Part shown: piece by piece, positions 1-9,411 of the stretch | Position numbering within the stretch: position 1 is the first letter of the stretch | Layout of the letters: each line of letters opens with the position of its first letter | From: an uncultured Ruminococcus sp. | GTDB lineage: Bacteria > Bacillota > Clostridia > Oscillospirales > Ruminococcaceae | Assembly (NCBI RefSeq): GCF_947301925.1 | Contig: NZ_CAMYUE010000002.1 | Coordinates: 62,001 to 126,000 of the forward strand | Length of the DNA stretch: 64,000 bases | Direction of reading: 5' to 3' | Notes under the pieces: model-generated | Databases searched by the model: none | The model's input: only the letters and a program-made list of their open reading frames with translations | What the model was told of the DNA's origin: nothing | Translations under genes and position numbers: made by a program

Positions 1-438
1 GTCCTTTTCAAAGCTGACATTGAACCACTGAGCGTCAGAGGCGTCGTCCATAGCCACCTGCTTTACCGACTCATCGCCGATGATAGACACATAGACGCTG
101 GATATTATCCAGCCTCTTGGGTCACGATCAGGCCTGCTGAAAACTCCCACGGGCATTATGGAAACAGGAAGCACATCCGTCTCCTCCTTTATCTCCCTCA
201 GCGCACATTCCTCAACAGTCTCGTCGGACTGAAGGAAGCCTCCGGGAAGAGCCCACATACCCTTGAAAGGGTGTCCGCCCCGCTTTATCAGCAGCAGGGA
301 CAGCTTGTTCTCGGGGTTCCTGCGATAGCTGGAATTCTCCTCGGACCTTATCATGAACGCAGCCACATCAGCCGTCACGGAAGGCCTTTCGTAGTCGCTG
401 AGCCTGTACTCCGACAGGAATTCCTTTTCTGTCGCCAT
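1..438 (-). CDS. Nudix hydrolase, partial (C-terminus off the left edge)
   Basis: 146 residues are visible, starting MATEKEFLSEYR at ATG 438 behind a strong GAGGAGGTGA ribosome site. A complete Nudix box is present: GGFLQSDE followed by CALREIKEET, fitting GX5EX7REUXEE. Nudix enzymes hydrolyse nucleoside diphosphates linked to another moiety. The N-terminal stretch DYERPSVTADVAAFMI resembles the Nudix half of ADP-ribose/NAD-related Nudix proteins, including NrtR-type regulators. Whether a C-terminal winged helix follows cannot be seen because the gene is cut at position 1. The gene diverges from the GGDEF gene. Family call is firm; substrate is unknown. Confidence 0.9.
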   Translation of the reverse strand, partial: MATEKEFLSEYRLSDYERPSVTADVAAFMIRSEENSSYRRNPENKLSLLLIKRGGHPFKGMWALPGGFLQSDETVEECALREIKEETDVLPVSIMPVGVFSRPDRDPRGWIISSVYVSIIGDESVKQVAMDDASDAQWFNVSFEKD

Positions 439-469
439 GGGCATCACCTCCTCTGTTATTTCTATTATG

Positions 470-498
470 ATAATAACACAAAAACTATAAGATGTCAA
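470..498 (-). promoter_or_regulatory. Promoter of the Nudix gene
   Basis: On the minus strand TTGACA (498-493) is followed by a 17-bp spacer and TATTAT (475-470), placing a start site about 25 nt upstream of the Nudix ribosome site. Confidence 0.75.
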
Positions 499-758
499 GT
501 ACTTTCCGAAAAAACTTTTTTGATTCGTTATATAACACTATCACTTTTATACAAGTACGGAGCTTTCTGCATTTTTACCAATGTGAGCCGTGCCGTATTG
601 TCACATACTACAAAAAAACTTCCCTGTGCGCCGCAGTTCACAAAATATTCTCAATTCTCACAGCCGATTATGATATCATATAATTATGATGATAACAAGG
701 CTCTGTCTATGCCCGACAGACGCAGAGTCTGAAAAATAACAGCTTAGGGGGGCTGAAC
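499..758. other. Intergenic region upstream of the GGDEF gene
   Basis: About 260 nt between the Nudix promoter and the GGDEF start. A possible plus-strand -10 (TATAAT, 679-684) has only a poor -35 (TTCTCA). No RNA gene or convincing ORF was seen. Confidence 0.4.
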
Positions 759-2063
759 GTGAATACCGACAGAATAAGCAATATCACCTTTGATGACGCC
801 ATCAGATACGCAGGACAAAGTGCGGACGCTGTTTTCGTCGCCGACGGCAAAGCAGATGTTTACAAGGCCTTGGTCAGACGGGGATTTTTTTCGGAATACC
901 TTCGTGAGGAAGGCCGCTACCACGATCTTATCGAAAGACTCTGGTATCACTTCAACAACAGCGAGGACAAGGTCATAGAGGATTACCATGTGTTTATACC
1001 AACTGCGGGTAAATTCGCAGGCAAGTACAGCAAAAGGCTGAACATAACCTTTAACGAAAAGGCGCATATCGTTCAGATGACCATTTATCCCATGGAAGAG
1101 GAACAGGTATACCTGTTCGTTCTGAACGAGCTTGACGGAAGTTTTTACATCGACGAGACCCTTACCACAAAAAAGGTCAGCACCATTCAGAACACCTATC
1201 TTTTCTCCATGTATGTCGATCTGGTAAAGGACACTACCAACAGCATAAGCATAACCGAAATATCCGACGAGGTCATGAACCAGCAGCTGAAATACTCCGA
1301 CTGGCGCATGATGATCGTGAATATGATATGGCCCGACGATAAGGATATATTCCTGGAGAGGACGGATCCGGAGTATCTGAAGAAGAACCTTGCTCCCGGA
1401 CGCACTACCTCCTTTGACTGCCTCATGATGAACCTTGAGGGAAAGTTCATATGGGTAAAGCTGATATTCAGCCGCGCCGAGACCCTCAACCCCGACGATT
1501 TCAGATTCGTATTCATGGTGCAGGATATACACGAGAACGCAGAGGAGCTCATGTCAACGCTGAAAAAGTACGAGGATCTGGCCTCAAAGGATCCCCTCAC
1601 TTCCATATACAACCACGGCAGGATCGAAACAGAGATGTTCAACGCCATTGAGAACATTAAGAAAAACGGCGGCAGTGTGGCAATGATGATACTCGATATC
1701 GACTACTTCAAGCGTGTCAATGACGAGTTCGGCCATTCTGTAGGAGATGTGACCCTTGTCCGCTTTGCCGAGGTCATAACGGATTTCCTCAGCGATCACA
1801 AGGCTGTAGCGGGACGCTGGGGCGGAGAGGAATTCGTTGCCGTAGTCTACGATATCGATGAAGAAGCGGCCGTAAGTCTGGCAGAAACCCTCAGAGAAAA
1901 GGTAGCCGCAGAGGACTTCACAAAAATAGGACATATAACCTGTAGTATCGGCGTTACCTCCGCAGGTCCCGACGACGATCTGAACACAGCCTTCAACCGC
2001 ATGGACAAGGCGGTGTATTCCGCAAAATCCGCAGGCAGGAACTGCGTAAAGGCGGTATTCTGA
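759..2063 (+). CDS. Diguanylate cyclase-like protein (GGDEF domain)
   Basis: 434 residues with a GTG start behind AGGGGGG. The C-terminal ~165 residues form a GGDEF domain with DPLTSIYNHGR, the metal-binding DIDYFKRVND and an intact GGEEF signature (~355-359), so it should make c-di-GMP from GTP. The RxxD inhibitory site usually found just before the signature is absent (SDHKAVAGRW instead), suggesting no classical product inhibition. The N-terminal ~260 residues resemble a degenerate PAS-type sensor region; no membrane segment is visible, so it is probably cytoplasmic. The next gene starts 3 nt downstream, so the two are probably co-transcribed. The input signal is unknown. Confidence 0.88.
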   Translation: MNTDRISNITFDDAIRYAGQSADAVFVADGKADVYKALVRRGFFSEYLREEGRYHDLIERLWYHFNNSEDKVIEDYHVFIPTAGKFAGKYSKRLNITFNEKAHIVQMTIYPMEEEQVYLFVLNELDGSFYIDETLTTKKVSTIQNTYLFSMYVDLVKDTTNSISITEISDEVMNQQLKYSDWRMMIVNMIWPDDKDIFLERTDPEYLKKNLAPGRTTSFDCLMMNLEGKFIWVKLIFSRAETLNPDDFRFVFMVQDIHENAEELMSTLKKYEDLASKDPLTSIYNHGRIETEMFNAIENIKKNGGSVAMMILDIDYFKRVNDEFGHSVGDVTLVRFAEVITDFLSDHKAVAGRWGGEEFVAVVYDIDEEAAVSLAETLREKVAAEDFTKIGHITCSIGVTSAGPDDDLNTAFNRMDKAVYSAKSAGRNCVKAVF

Positions 2064-2066
2064 CAT

Positions 2067-2843
2067 ATGAGAAAGCTAATAATAGTCGAAGGTCTCCCAT
2101 GCTCGGGAAAAAGCACCACTGCCCGTTATATAGCGGAACAGCTGGACATGACATACATAGACGAGGGCAGCGGCTGTCACCCTGCCGACTACGAATTCCA
2201 CGCTTACATCACCTGTGACGAGCTGAAAAGCTTCACGCCGCGGCAGCAGTCCCGGATACTGAACTGTGCAGAAAAAAAGCAGGGAGGTTACATTGTCCCC
2301 ATAGGCAGCTTTGAAGGCGAACTCGCAGAAAAGCTTATCAGCCGCAAGATATACGACTTTCTCCCCTGGGAGACCGAGTACCCGCTCATGCTGGACAAGT
2401 GGAAGGAATTTGCCGGCACTATCGGCAGCAGGCGCTATGTTTTCAACTGTGTGCTGCTCCAGAACCCCATGTGCGAGACCATGATGAGATTCAACTATGA
2501 CATATCGGTATCCGCAGGATATATAGGCAGAATATGGGATATCATCGCACCTCTTGAGCCCTTTGTGGTATACCTCCGCACGGAGGATATAAGAGCAGCT
2601 GTGGAAGCTGCGGCTCCCGCACGCGGTGAAGAATGGCTCAGCGGCGTTATAGATTATCACTGTAACGGTGCATACGGCAGAGCCCACGGTCTCAGCGGAA
2701 TGGACGGATATATCGAGGCTCTCGCAGAGCGGCAGCACCGCGAAACAGAGATACTGAAGTCACTCGGTGCAGACCATATCATAATCGAGGCCCCTCAGAA
2801 AGACTGGGAAAAGACCTACAAAGACATAATGTCAGCAATATGA
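2067..2843 (+). CDS. P-loop nucleoside/nucleotide kinase-like protein
   Basis: 258 residues beginning MRKLIIVEGLPCSGKST, a perfect Walker A motif at residues ~9-16. The remainder (an acidic DEGSGCHPADYEFHAY stretch, a CEKK-type mid-region, and a long helical C-terminus with RQHRETEILKSLGAD) fits the broad thymidylate-kinase-like/AAA family of small-molecule kinases, but no substrate-specific motif was recognised. It starts 3 nt after the GGDEF stop and is followed by a terminator, so it is the last gene of a two-gene unit. Confidence 0.65.
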   Translation: MRKLIIVEGLPCSGKSTTARYIAEQLDMTYIDEGSGCHPADYEFHAYITCDELKSFTPRQQSRILNCAEKKQGGYIVPIGSFEGELAEKLISRKIYDFLPWETEYPLMLDKWKEFAGTIGSRRYVFNCVLLQNPMCETMMRFNYDISVSAGYIGRIWDIIAPLEPFVVYLRTEDIRAAVEAAAPARGEEWLSGVIDYHCNGAYGRAHGLSGMDGYIEALAERQHRETEILKSLGADHIIIEAPQKDWEKTYKDIMSAI

Positions 2844-2847
2844 CCGA

Positions 2848-2884
2848 TGCCTCCTTCCTGCGGGAAGGAGGTATTGTTTTTTTA
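2848..2884 (+). terminator. Intrinsic terminator after the P-loop kinase gene
   Basis: Stem CCTCCTTCC/GGAAGGAGG (2850-2858 and 2863-2871) with a TGCG loop and a downstream T-run. Confidence 0.88.
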
Positions 2885-2887
2885 TAC

Positions 2888-2916
2888 TTGACTTCATACA
2901 TATTATAGTCTATAAT
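2888..2916 (+). promoter_or_regulatory. Promoter and leader of the GH9-like gene
   Basis: TTGACT (2888-2893), 17-bp spacer, TATAAT (2911-2916). The ~120-nt untranslated leader carries a small stem-loop GCCGCTTGATAAGCGGC (3002-3018) about 20 nt before the ribosome site, which might affect stability or translation. Confidence 0.8.
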
Positions 2917-3043
2917 TAATATATAATCCGACTTTTTATCAGGGAAAGTCGTCAGATTATACAATCAACAAAATGCTATGGCAGCATATCACACGACAAA
3001 AGCCGCTTGATAAGCGGCGATCTCATTCAGGGAGGGAACAAGA

Positions 3044-6000
3044 ATGAAAAAGAAAACATCCAAACATCCAATCAGAAAAATGATGGCACTATCCATCGCT
3101 GCGGTAAGCACTGCCGCCTTTGTGCCGTTCACGGCCAATGCGGACTGTCTCGGCCAGAACGACTTTGACGATGGAATAGCACTGCCATGGTCGGTATTTC
3201 GGAATATACCTGCCGAGCAGCATTTTGAGACCGAGGGCGGAAGCTACAATATCACCATCGTAAATCCCGGCGGAAAGGAAAGAGGCGGAGATTCAAGATG
3301 GGATCTCGGTATACGCCACAGAGATCTCCATATTGAGAAGGATCACAAGTATAAGATACACTGGGAAGTTAATTCTTCAAATAACGGCGAGCTCGCAACC
3401 TACATAAACGATGTCAGCAGAAACGGAATGAGTTATAACACAGGTGTATGGCAGAACAACAGTGGCCAATGGGATCTGGGCTGGAACAATGTGAAGATAG
3501 AAAAGGGCGATAATAAATTCGACAGTGAATTCACTGCCGACAGAACTATAGAGGTAGCTGAATGGGCGTTCAATTACGGCGGTGCAGGCCCTTATCAGCC
3601 TCAGGACTGTTTCCCCGAGGGTACCACGCTCAAATTCGATAATATGCGTCTGGAATGCGAGACCTGCGGAGAGGTATTCAAGGACAAAAGTTCTACCCCT
3701 TGTCTCTGGGATCCCTCAAACGAAATGGGAATTGTAACTCCCAGAAGCGACGTAAGGATAAATCAGGTTGGCTACTTCTCATTGGCAGACAAAAGGGCAA
3801 CTTACGCTACAAGCGAAGAAAAGAGCGCCGTAAGCTTTGTTGTCAAGAAGAACGGTAACACTGTATATGAGGGCAAGGGCACGCCCATAGGCTTTGACAA
3901 GGAGGCAGGAGAATACTGCCAGATACTGGATTTCAGCACGGTAACTGATCCGGGTACCTACACCATAGAGGTTGACGACCAGGACAATGTTTACACCAAT
4001 CCCCGCACAGGCGAGGTCTATAAGAAATATATAAGCCATGAATTTAAAATAGGCCATGATATCTACTATGGGATACTCACGGATGCAATGAATTACTACT
4101 ACCAGAACCGCTCCGATGAGGATATAATCGAGAAAAACCTTACTTCGTACAATCCAAAGGATCCTAAAGGCAAGCATGGACTTGCACATTCTGCTTTCCA
4201 CAAGAAGGACAAGGCTTATATCCAATCAAAGTGGGTAAGATACTACGAAAATGAATTTGACGGCAATACTAAGGATTCTATCGACGTAACAGGCGGCTGG
4301 TACACAGGCTCAACCTATACAAAGAACGTTATATCAGGCGCAAACTCGGTATGGCTCCTCCAGAATATGTACGAGAGGTCTAAGGTACTGGATGATCCCA
4401 ATGAGGAATCTCTCAGAGAGGCAAGATACGAGCTTGAGTGGATGTTCAAAATGATAGTTGATCCCGAAAAGGACTCATACTGGGGCAAGAACCATACAGG
4501 CTTCGTATACCATGAGGTCAACGACCACAAGTTTATAGATTTCGATGCTGATCCCATGGACTATCAGGAAAAGTATAAAGCTACCCGTATAGTAAGACCT
4601 CCGACGTATGCGGCTACTTTCAATATGATAGCCTGTGCAGCTCAGGCTTCACGTCTGTGGAAGGGCATAGACGATGAATTTGCTGCGGAATGCCTTGAAA
4701 AAGCTGAGGCATCATGGAAGGCTGTGATGAAATATCAGTCAAAATGGCATATTAACTACGGACAGTATGAGAGTGACCCGCAGTTTGCTCCCACTGTGGG
4801 TTACATAGGAACTGGACTGTATGATGACAATTATGTTCAGGACGAAGCATACTGGGCAGCCTGCGAGCTGTTCTCAACAACAGGTTCAGACGAGTATTAC
4901 GACTACCTGAAAGCATATAATAACGAAACAAATGCTTCAGGAAGCGGAAAGGCATTCGATATAGAGCTTGTATCCAAATCAGAGAATACTCCTATTGCCT
5001 TCTTCGATGATGAACATACTGCTTCTATGGGAACACTTTCGCTTTACCTCAGCGACAAGACCTCTGATATGGATAAAGAGTACATCTCCGACAATATCAT
5101 CAAAGCGGCAGATATACTTTTAGAGAGGGAATACGATCCGACCAACGGAATGGGATTACCATACAAGCAATTCCGGAACGCTGACGTGATAGGTGTGCCC
5201 GGTCCCCTGATCTTGGAAGGGTATGCTCCCTCCTCCAATGCATATGTAGCAAATAATGCTATAATCATGGGCTATGCCTATGATGCGGCAAATCATGATA
5301 TGAAGTACCTCAACGGTTCGGCACAGGCTCTGGACTACCTTTTTGGCAGGAACGGTCTCGGCATATCATATGTCACGGGATACGGCACATACCACACTGA
5401 AAATCCCACACACAGATACTGGAAGCACGAGATAGACAACGATTATCCCATGGCTCCCTGGGGAGTACTGGTCTGCGGACCTAATTCATTGCTTGAAGAC
5501 GATCATGTTAAATCTCTCGGAATGAGAGTGGGTCAAGTCGCTCCTCAGAAATGCTACGCCGACTCAGTAGAAGCCTGGAGCTCAAACGACACGTCTCCTC
5601 AGTGCCAGGCAGCCCTCATATGGAACCTCGGCTTCATCGAGGATGCAATGATCTTCGGTCCCGTTCCGCCGCCTGTCACAACAACTACAACGACTACTAC
5701 CACGCCTCCTACGGTCACTACAACAACTACCACTGTTCCCGATGATAAGCCCATAATAATCTGCGACAAGTTTGATCTGGAGCCGTACGAAACCGCTACT
5801 ATATCGGTTAAAAACGCTTCGAGCTTTACCATAAAGCCCGAAAAGAATGCAGACGGAACTGATTTTACTTATAGCTTTGATGTAACCAACAACTCTGACG
5901 GCTCTGTTTCCGTAACTGCCAAAGGCGGCGGCATTGCAGTATTTGATGTAAATGCAGACGGAGTTTACAAGAAAGTTATCATCACCTGCGCATCGGGCAA

Positions 6001-6505
6001 TGGTGCCCCCGGTTCTAACAGTTACGGTTATGATATCGTAAGGAATGCAAGTATTGAGAAATGCTCAGGCAAGGTCGGCTTCTATAAACTTGAGGGCAAG
6101 GAGGACTATATCCTGTTCTCCGATTCCTTCCTTTACAGACAGACCGACGTAGATGCTGCCACCAAGCTCGGCAATACAGTCTCAGGTGTGATATGCTATG
6201 ATAGACAAACCAGGTACGTATCATGGGCTGCACTTACGTCCTCCGAGGGCGAACTTTGTGAGCTGAAGCTGGGTGATACCAACTGCGACGGAACCATAGA
6301 GCTTGCAGACGCTATACTCACCATGCAGAGCCTTGCAAACCCCAATAAATATGGACTTGCAGGCACAGCTCCCAAGCACCTGACAGAACAGGGCAAGGAA
6401 AACGGCGACGTTGATAAGTCCACAGAGGGACTTACCTCCAATGACGCCCTCCGCATACAGGAGTATCTGCTCAACAAAAAAGTATCATTCGACACCATGT
6501 ATTAA
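3044..6505 (+). CDS. GH9-family cellulosomal protein with dockerin, catalytic residues replaced
   Basis: 1,153 residues behind a good ribosome site (GGAGGGAAC). Order: signal peptide (~1-33); CBM4-like module (~34-205); CelD_N-type Ig-like domain (~234-330, RINQVGYF); GH9 domain (~335-890); Thr/Pro linker; unrecognised module of ~170 residues; C-terminal dockerin (GDTNCDGTIELADAI and GDVDKSTEGLTSNDAL). The layout resembles CbhA/CelK-type GH9 enzymes. The GH9 fold markers GYGTYHTENPTHRYW and VAPQKCYADSVEAW are kept. The usual catalytic DAGD after GGWY is T421-G-S-T424, and the acid Glu of WSTNEV is not retained (WSSND, then QCQAALIWN at ~845-861). It is therefore probably a binding or scaffold-decorating pseudo-enzyme rather than an active endoglucanase. 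Exported and cellulosome-bound by inference. Confidence 0.9.
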   Translation: MKKKTSKHPIRKMMALSIAAVSTAAFVPFTANADCLGQNDFDDGIALPWSVFRNIPAEQHFETEGGSYNITIVNPGGKERGGDSRWDLGIRHRDLHIEKDHKYKIHWEVNSSNNGELATYINDVSRNGMSYNTGVWQNNSGQWDLGWNNVKIEKGDNKFDSEFTADRTIEVAEWAFNYGGAGPYQPQDCFPEGTTLKFDNMRLECETCGEVFKDKSSTPCLWDPSNEMGIVTPRSDVRINQVGYFSLADKRATYATSEEKSAVSFVVKKNGNTVYEGKGTPIGFDKEAGEYCQILDFSTVTDPGTYTIEVDDQDNVYTNPRTGEVYKKYISHEFKIGHDIYYGILTDAMNYYYQNRSDEDIIEKNLTSYNPKDPKGKHGLAHSAFHKKDKAYIQSKWVRYYENEFDGNTKDSIDVTGGWYTGSTYTKNVISGANSVWLLQNMYERSKVLDDPNEESLREARYELEWMFKMIVDPEKDSYWGKNHTGFVYHEVNDHKFIDFDADPMDYQEKYKATRIVRPPTYAATFNMIACAAQASRLWKGIDDEFAAECLEKAEASWKAVMKYQSKWHINYGQYESDPQFAPTVGYIGTGLYDDNYVQDEAYWAACELFSTTGSDEYYDYLKAYNNETNASGSGKAFDIELVSKSENTPIAFFDDEHTASMGTLSLYLSDKTSDMDKEYISDNIIKAADILLEREYDPTNGMGLPYKQFRNADVIGVPGPLILEGYAPSSNAYVANNAIIMGYAYDAANHDMKYLNGSAQALDYLFGRNGLGISYVTGYGTYHTENPTHRYWKHEIDNDYPMAPWGVLVCGPNSLLEDDHVKSLGMRVGQVAPQKCYADSVEAWSSNDTSPQCQAALIWNLGFIEDAMIFGPVPPPVTTTTTTTTTPPTVTTTTTTVPDDKPIIICDKFDLEPYETATISVKNASSFTIKPEKNADGTDFTYSFDVTNNSDGSVSVTAKGGGIAVFDVNADGVYKKVIITCASGNGAPGSNSYGYDIVRNASIEKCSGKVGFYKLEGKEDYILFSDSFLYRQTDVDAATKLGNTVSGVICYDRQTRYVSWAALTSSEGELCELKLGDTNCDGTIELADAILTMQSLANPNKYGLAGTAPKHLTEQGKENGDVDKSTEGLTSNDALRIQEYLLNKKVSFDTMY

Positions 6506-6512
6506 CAAAAAA

Positions 6513-6546
6513 TTCCCGAAGCCTTACCGCTTCGGGGATTTTTTCA
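6513..6546. terminator. Terminator between convergent GH9-like and queF genes
   Basis: CCCGAAGC/GCTTCGGG stem (6515-6522 and 6529-6536). The T-run GATTTTTTC suits plus-strand transcripts; the A-run on the other side may also serve queF. Confidence 0.85.
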
Positions 6547-7044
6547 TTATCTGTTATTGATGCTCTCGGGGTACATATCATGGTGAGCCAGTCTGTCCCA
6601 TGCCAACTGCTCCCACTTTGTTCCTGCCATACCGTAATTGCAGTAGGGGTCGATTGATATGCCGCCTCTGGGCAGGAATTTTCCCCACACCTCGATATAC
6701 TTGGGCTCCATGAGCTTGATGAGATCCTTCATGATGATATTGACACAGTCCTCATGGAAGTCGCCGTGATTGCGGAAGCTGAAAAGGTACAGCTTCAGCG
6801 ACTTGCTCTCCACCATTTTCTCGCCGGGGATATAGGATATGTATATCGAAGCGAAGTCGGGCTGTCCCGTTATAGGACAGAGACTTGTGAACTCGGGACA
6901 GTTGAACTTCACGAAGTAATCGTTGTCGGGGTGCTTGTTGGGGAAGGTCTCCAGCACCGACGGATCGTAGTCCGAGGAATACTTTGTATTGTTATTGCCA
7001 AGGAGAGTTATGCTCCCCTTCTCATTTTCTGTTCTACCGCTCAT
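6547..7044 (-). CDS. queF: NADPH-dependent 7-cyano-7-deazaguanine reductase (QueF)
   Basis: 165 residues, the length of the short (type I) unimodular QueF. The enzyme reduces the nitrile of preQ0 to preQ1 with NADPH. The active-site cysteine is in [14 protein letters not shown], and the QueF signature [21 protein letters not shown] is present in segments (ESKSLKLYL, then [10 protein letters not shown]). It is the last gene of the preQ1 operon, starting 2 nt after the queC stop. No anomalies seen. Confidence 0.97.
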   Translation of the reverse strand: MSGRTENEKGSITLLGNNNTKYSSDYDPSVLETFPNKHPDNDYFVKFNCPEFTSLCPITGQPDFASIYISYIPGEKMVESKSLKLYLFSFRNHGDFHEDCVNIIMKDLIKLMEPKYIEVWGKFLPRGGISIDPYCNYGMAGTKWEQLAWDRLAHHDMYPESINNR

Positions 7045-7046
7045 AG

Positions 7047-7733
7047 TTATTCTCCTTTCATTGCAGGGTCGTCAATTCCGTTTGCCCTGAATGCAGCTAT
7101 CCTGTCACGGCAGGTGCCGCATACTCCGCATGGACTGTCGCCGCCCTCGTAGCAGCTCCATGTGAGCTCATAGGGAACTCCCAGCCTCAGTCCCTCGGCA
7201 ACCACCTGCGCCTTGTTCATGCCGATAAAGGGAGCGATAACGCGGAGCTCTCCGCCGCTTCCCAGGTGTATGGCACGATTGATGGCGTCGTTGAAGTCGC
7301 TGCTGCAATCGGGATAGGCATTGCCTGCGGCGTCATCGCTGTGAGCGCCGTAGTATATCTCCGTACAGCCGTTTGACAGGGCTATGCTTGCCGCAGAGGC
7401 AAGGAAAAGGCCGTTCCTGAACGGAACGTATGTAGATACGGGCTTGCCGCCGGTCTTTTTGAGCTGCTCCGCGTAGCTCTCCTCAGGGATATCCTCATCC
7501 GAGCCTTTGAGCAGAGAGCAGTCGCTGTCTGCAAATATCAGCGCAAGGTCAAGCTCCTTATGCTTTACGCCGTAACGCGCGGCTATAGTCCTTGCCGCTT
7601 CAAGCTCGCGGCTGTGCTTCTGTCCGTAATAGAGCGAAAGTGCAAGCACCTCGTCCGCTCCGTATTTATCCGCAGCGATGGCGAGACAGGTAGTGCTGTC
7701 CACGCCGCCGCTGAAAAGTACCAATGCTTTCAT
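7047..7733 (-). CDS. queC: 7-cyano-7-deazaguanine synthase (QueC)
   Basis: 228 residues from ATG 7733. This start has GAGGAGGACGTC just upstream; a longer reading from TTG 7751 would overlap that ribosome site and is less likely. QueC converts 7-carboxy-7-deazaguanine to preQ0 using ATP and ammonia. The PP-loop SGGVDSTTC is at the N-terminus, and the zinc-binding cysteines lie in [16 protein letters not shown] near the end. It sits between folE and queF in the operon. Confidence 0.97.
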   Translation of the reverse strand: MKALVLFSGGVDSTTCLAIAADKYGADEVLALSLYYGQKHSRELEAARTIAARYGVKHKELDLALIFADSDCSLLKGSDEDIPEESYAEQLKKTGGKPVSTYVPFRNGLFLASAASIALSNGCTEIYYGAHSDDAAGNAYPDCSSDFNDAINRAIHLGSGGELRVIAPFIGMNKAQVVAEGLRLGVPYELTWSCYEGGDSPCGVCGTCRDRIAAFRANGIDDPAMKGE

Positions 7734-7743
7734 GACGTCCTCC

Positions 7744-8313
7744 TCAGTCAAATTTTACCAGCTCTTTCAGCTCGGCGCTGTCACGGAAGGCTCCCATAAA
7801 AGTGCCCGTGACCGTCTTTGCGTTGGGGTTGCGTATTCCCCTTGCCGTCATACAGCTGTGACTGCCCCGTATCATTACTCCCACGTCGGGAGTACCTGCG
7901 GCCTCGGAGATTATCTCCGCGATGTCCTTGCCCAGACGCTCCTGGAGCTGAAGACGCTTTGCCGCCATATCGCAGATACGGGCTATCTTGCTTAGTCCCA
8001 GCACCCTGCCGTGAGGGATATAGGCAACGTTTACGCTCATATCGTACATGAGAGCCAGGTGGTGCTCACAGTAGCTGAACACGGTTATATCCTTCATTAC
8101 CACGGCGCTGTCCGTATCGGGATCGCTGTCAGTCTCAAAGGTCTTGCCGAACATCTCCGCTATCTGATGATTGGTATATGCCGTTCCCTCAAGGACCTCC
8201 TCAAGCATACGCGCCACGCGGGCAGGAGTCTCCTTCAGGCCCTCACGCTCCGGATCCTCTCCGATAGCCTTTATCAGTCCGAGAACGTGGTATTCTATTG
8301 CTTCTCTGTCCAT
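7744..8313 (-). CDS. folE: GTP cyclohydrolase I (FolE)
   Basis: 189 residues from ATG 8313, chosen because AAGGAGGGG lies at correct spacing. It opens GTP to 7,8-dihydroneopterin triphosphate. Zinc/active-site residues are visible: CEHHLALM, GRVLGLSKIAR and GSHSCMTARG. Its start overlaps the queE stop by one base (TGATG), so translation is coupled. Placing folE inside a queuosine operon supplies the direct substrate of QueD and suggests dedication to preQ1 synthesis, although folate synthesis could also draw on it. Confidence 0.97.
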   Translation of the reverse strand: MDREAIEYHVLGLIKAIGEDPEREGLKETPARVARMLEEVLEGTAYTNHQIAEMFGKTFETDSDPDTDSAVVMKDITVFSYCEHHLALMYDMSVNVAYIPHGRVLGLSKIARICDMAAKRLQLQERLGKDIAEIISEAAGTPDVGVMIRGSHSCMTARGIRNPNAKTVTGTFMGAFRDSAELKELVKFD

Positions 8314-8972
8314 CAAACGCCCCTCCTTGAAGGCTCCCATATGAATTTATGCAGCTGTAACTGCAATCTTACGCCGTTCATTCTGCGCTCCTCCATGAAC
8401 GCAACTATGTCCGCAGGATCTATCTCGCCGAAAACGGGGCTGATGTACACATGACAGCGCTCCGTCAGCTTGTATGTCTGTATTATATCCGCTGCCCTTT
8501 CCAGATCCTCCATGCTGCCCGACACGAATTTCACCGTATCATGGCAGTCCAGCAGGCGGAAGTTTTCCATGCACATGAACTCCTCCATACCGCTTGAGGG
8601 CAGCTTGTAGTCCATAGTAAAAACGGGTCTGTGCTCAGAGGCAGCCAGCCCGTCAAGGGCAATACTGCCGTTGGTCTCTATCTCCACGCGGCAGCCCATT
8701 TCCATGAGCAGAGCGATAAGTCTGCCGCACTCCTTATGGAGAAGCGGCTCTCCGCCCGTAAGAGTGACATTATGTACGCCCGTTGCCGATACCCAGTCCG
8801 CTATCTCCTCCGGTGTCTCAGTATCGGCGGGAGCATTTTCACAGTTGGCCCAGGCGGTATCGCAGTAGGAGCAGCTGAGATTGCAGCCGCGGAAACGTAC
8901 AAATACAGCCAACTCGCCTGCGTGAGCGCCCTCACCGTTTATACTCACGAATTTTTCAACTACGGGAAGCAT
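8313..8972 (-). CDS. queE: 7-carboxy-7-deazaguanine synthase (QueE, radical SAM)
   Basis: 219 residues. Two adjacent ATGs (8975 and 8972) follow AGGAGGGG; the second has better spacing and gives MLPVVEKFVSINGEG, the usual N-terminus. QueE is a radical SAM enzyme that contracts 6-carboxytetrahydropterin to 7-carboxy-7-deazaguanine. The cluster motif is RGCNLSCSYCDTAW (CX3CX2C), and TLTGGEPLL is the SAM-binding GGEP motif. Its start overlaps the queD stop. Confidence 0.96.
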   Translation of the reverse strand: MLPVVEKFVSINGEGAHAGELAVFVRFRGCNLSCSYCDTAWANCENAPADTETPEEIADWVSATGVHNVTLTGGEPLLHKECGRLIALLMEMGCRVEIETNGSIALDGLAASEHRPVFTMDYKLPSSGMEEFMCMENFRLLDCHDTVKFVSGSMEDLERAADIIQTYKLTERCHVYISPVFGEIDPADIVAFMEERRMNGVRLQLQLHKFIWEPSRRGV

Positions 8973-9397
8973 CATATCCCCTCCTCATATACGGCGCAGT
9001 TTTCGGGAGTCTCATACACCGTGATACTTTTCACGGGAAGTCCCTTTTCTCTCAGAACGCCAAAGAAATGCCTTGCAAAGTTCTCGGCTGTAGGACGGAA
9101 GTCCACACATATCAGACGGAAATCCTCACCGCGGAGAGCCGCAACAGTGGTCTCCTTCAGTGAGCCGTTCTCATAGATAAGAGCGTGATCGAAGCTGTCC
9201 GCAAGGGCTCTCACCTCATGCTTGAGGTCGCCGAAGTCGATGACCATGCCTCTTTTTTCGCCCTTGCTGATGAGCTGACCGCTGTACACAACAGCCTCCA
9301 CCTTCCAGCGGTGGCCGTGGATATTGGCGCACTTGCCGTTATATCCCGCAAGGAAGTGCGCGCTGTCGAACTCTGCGGAAGTTTTCAGATAATACAT
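8972..9397 (-). CDS. queD: 6-carboxytetrahydropterin synthase (QueD)
   Basis: 141 residues, typical for the PTPS/QueD fold. It converts dihydroneopterin triphosphate to 6-carboxytetrahydropterin. The zinc histidines are in FDSAHFL and NIHGHRW, and the catalytic cysteine is in GKCANIHGH. It is the first gene of the operon, placed directly after a riboswitch-type leader with an intrinsic terminator. Confidence 0.96.
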   Translation of the reverse strand: MYYLKTSAEFDSAHFLAGYNGKCANIHGHRWKVEAVVYSGQLISKGEKRGMVIDFGDLKHEVRALADSFDHALIYENGSLKETTVAALRGEDFRLICVDFRPTAENFARHFFGVLREKGLPVKSITVYETPENCAVYEEGI

Positions 9398-9411
9398 TTT
9401 TTCACCTCAGA

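Noticed and set aside
5680..5745. Thr-repeat microsatellite or frameshift hot spot in the GH9-like gene
   Set aside because: The threonine-rich stretch uses mixed ACA/ACT/ACG codons and is an ordinary inter-module linker, also present in the PL11 and lipoprotein genes.
7734..7751. Longer queC start at TTG 7751
   Set aside because: It would place the start over the GGAGG site that serves ATG 7733, and QueC proteins begin at [10 protein letters not shown].
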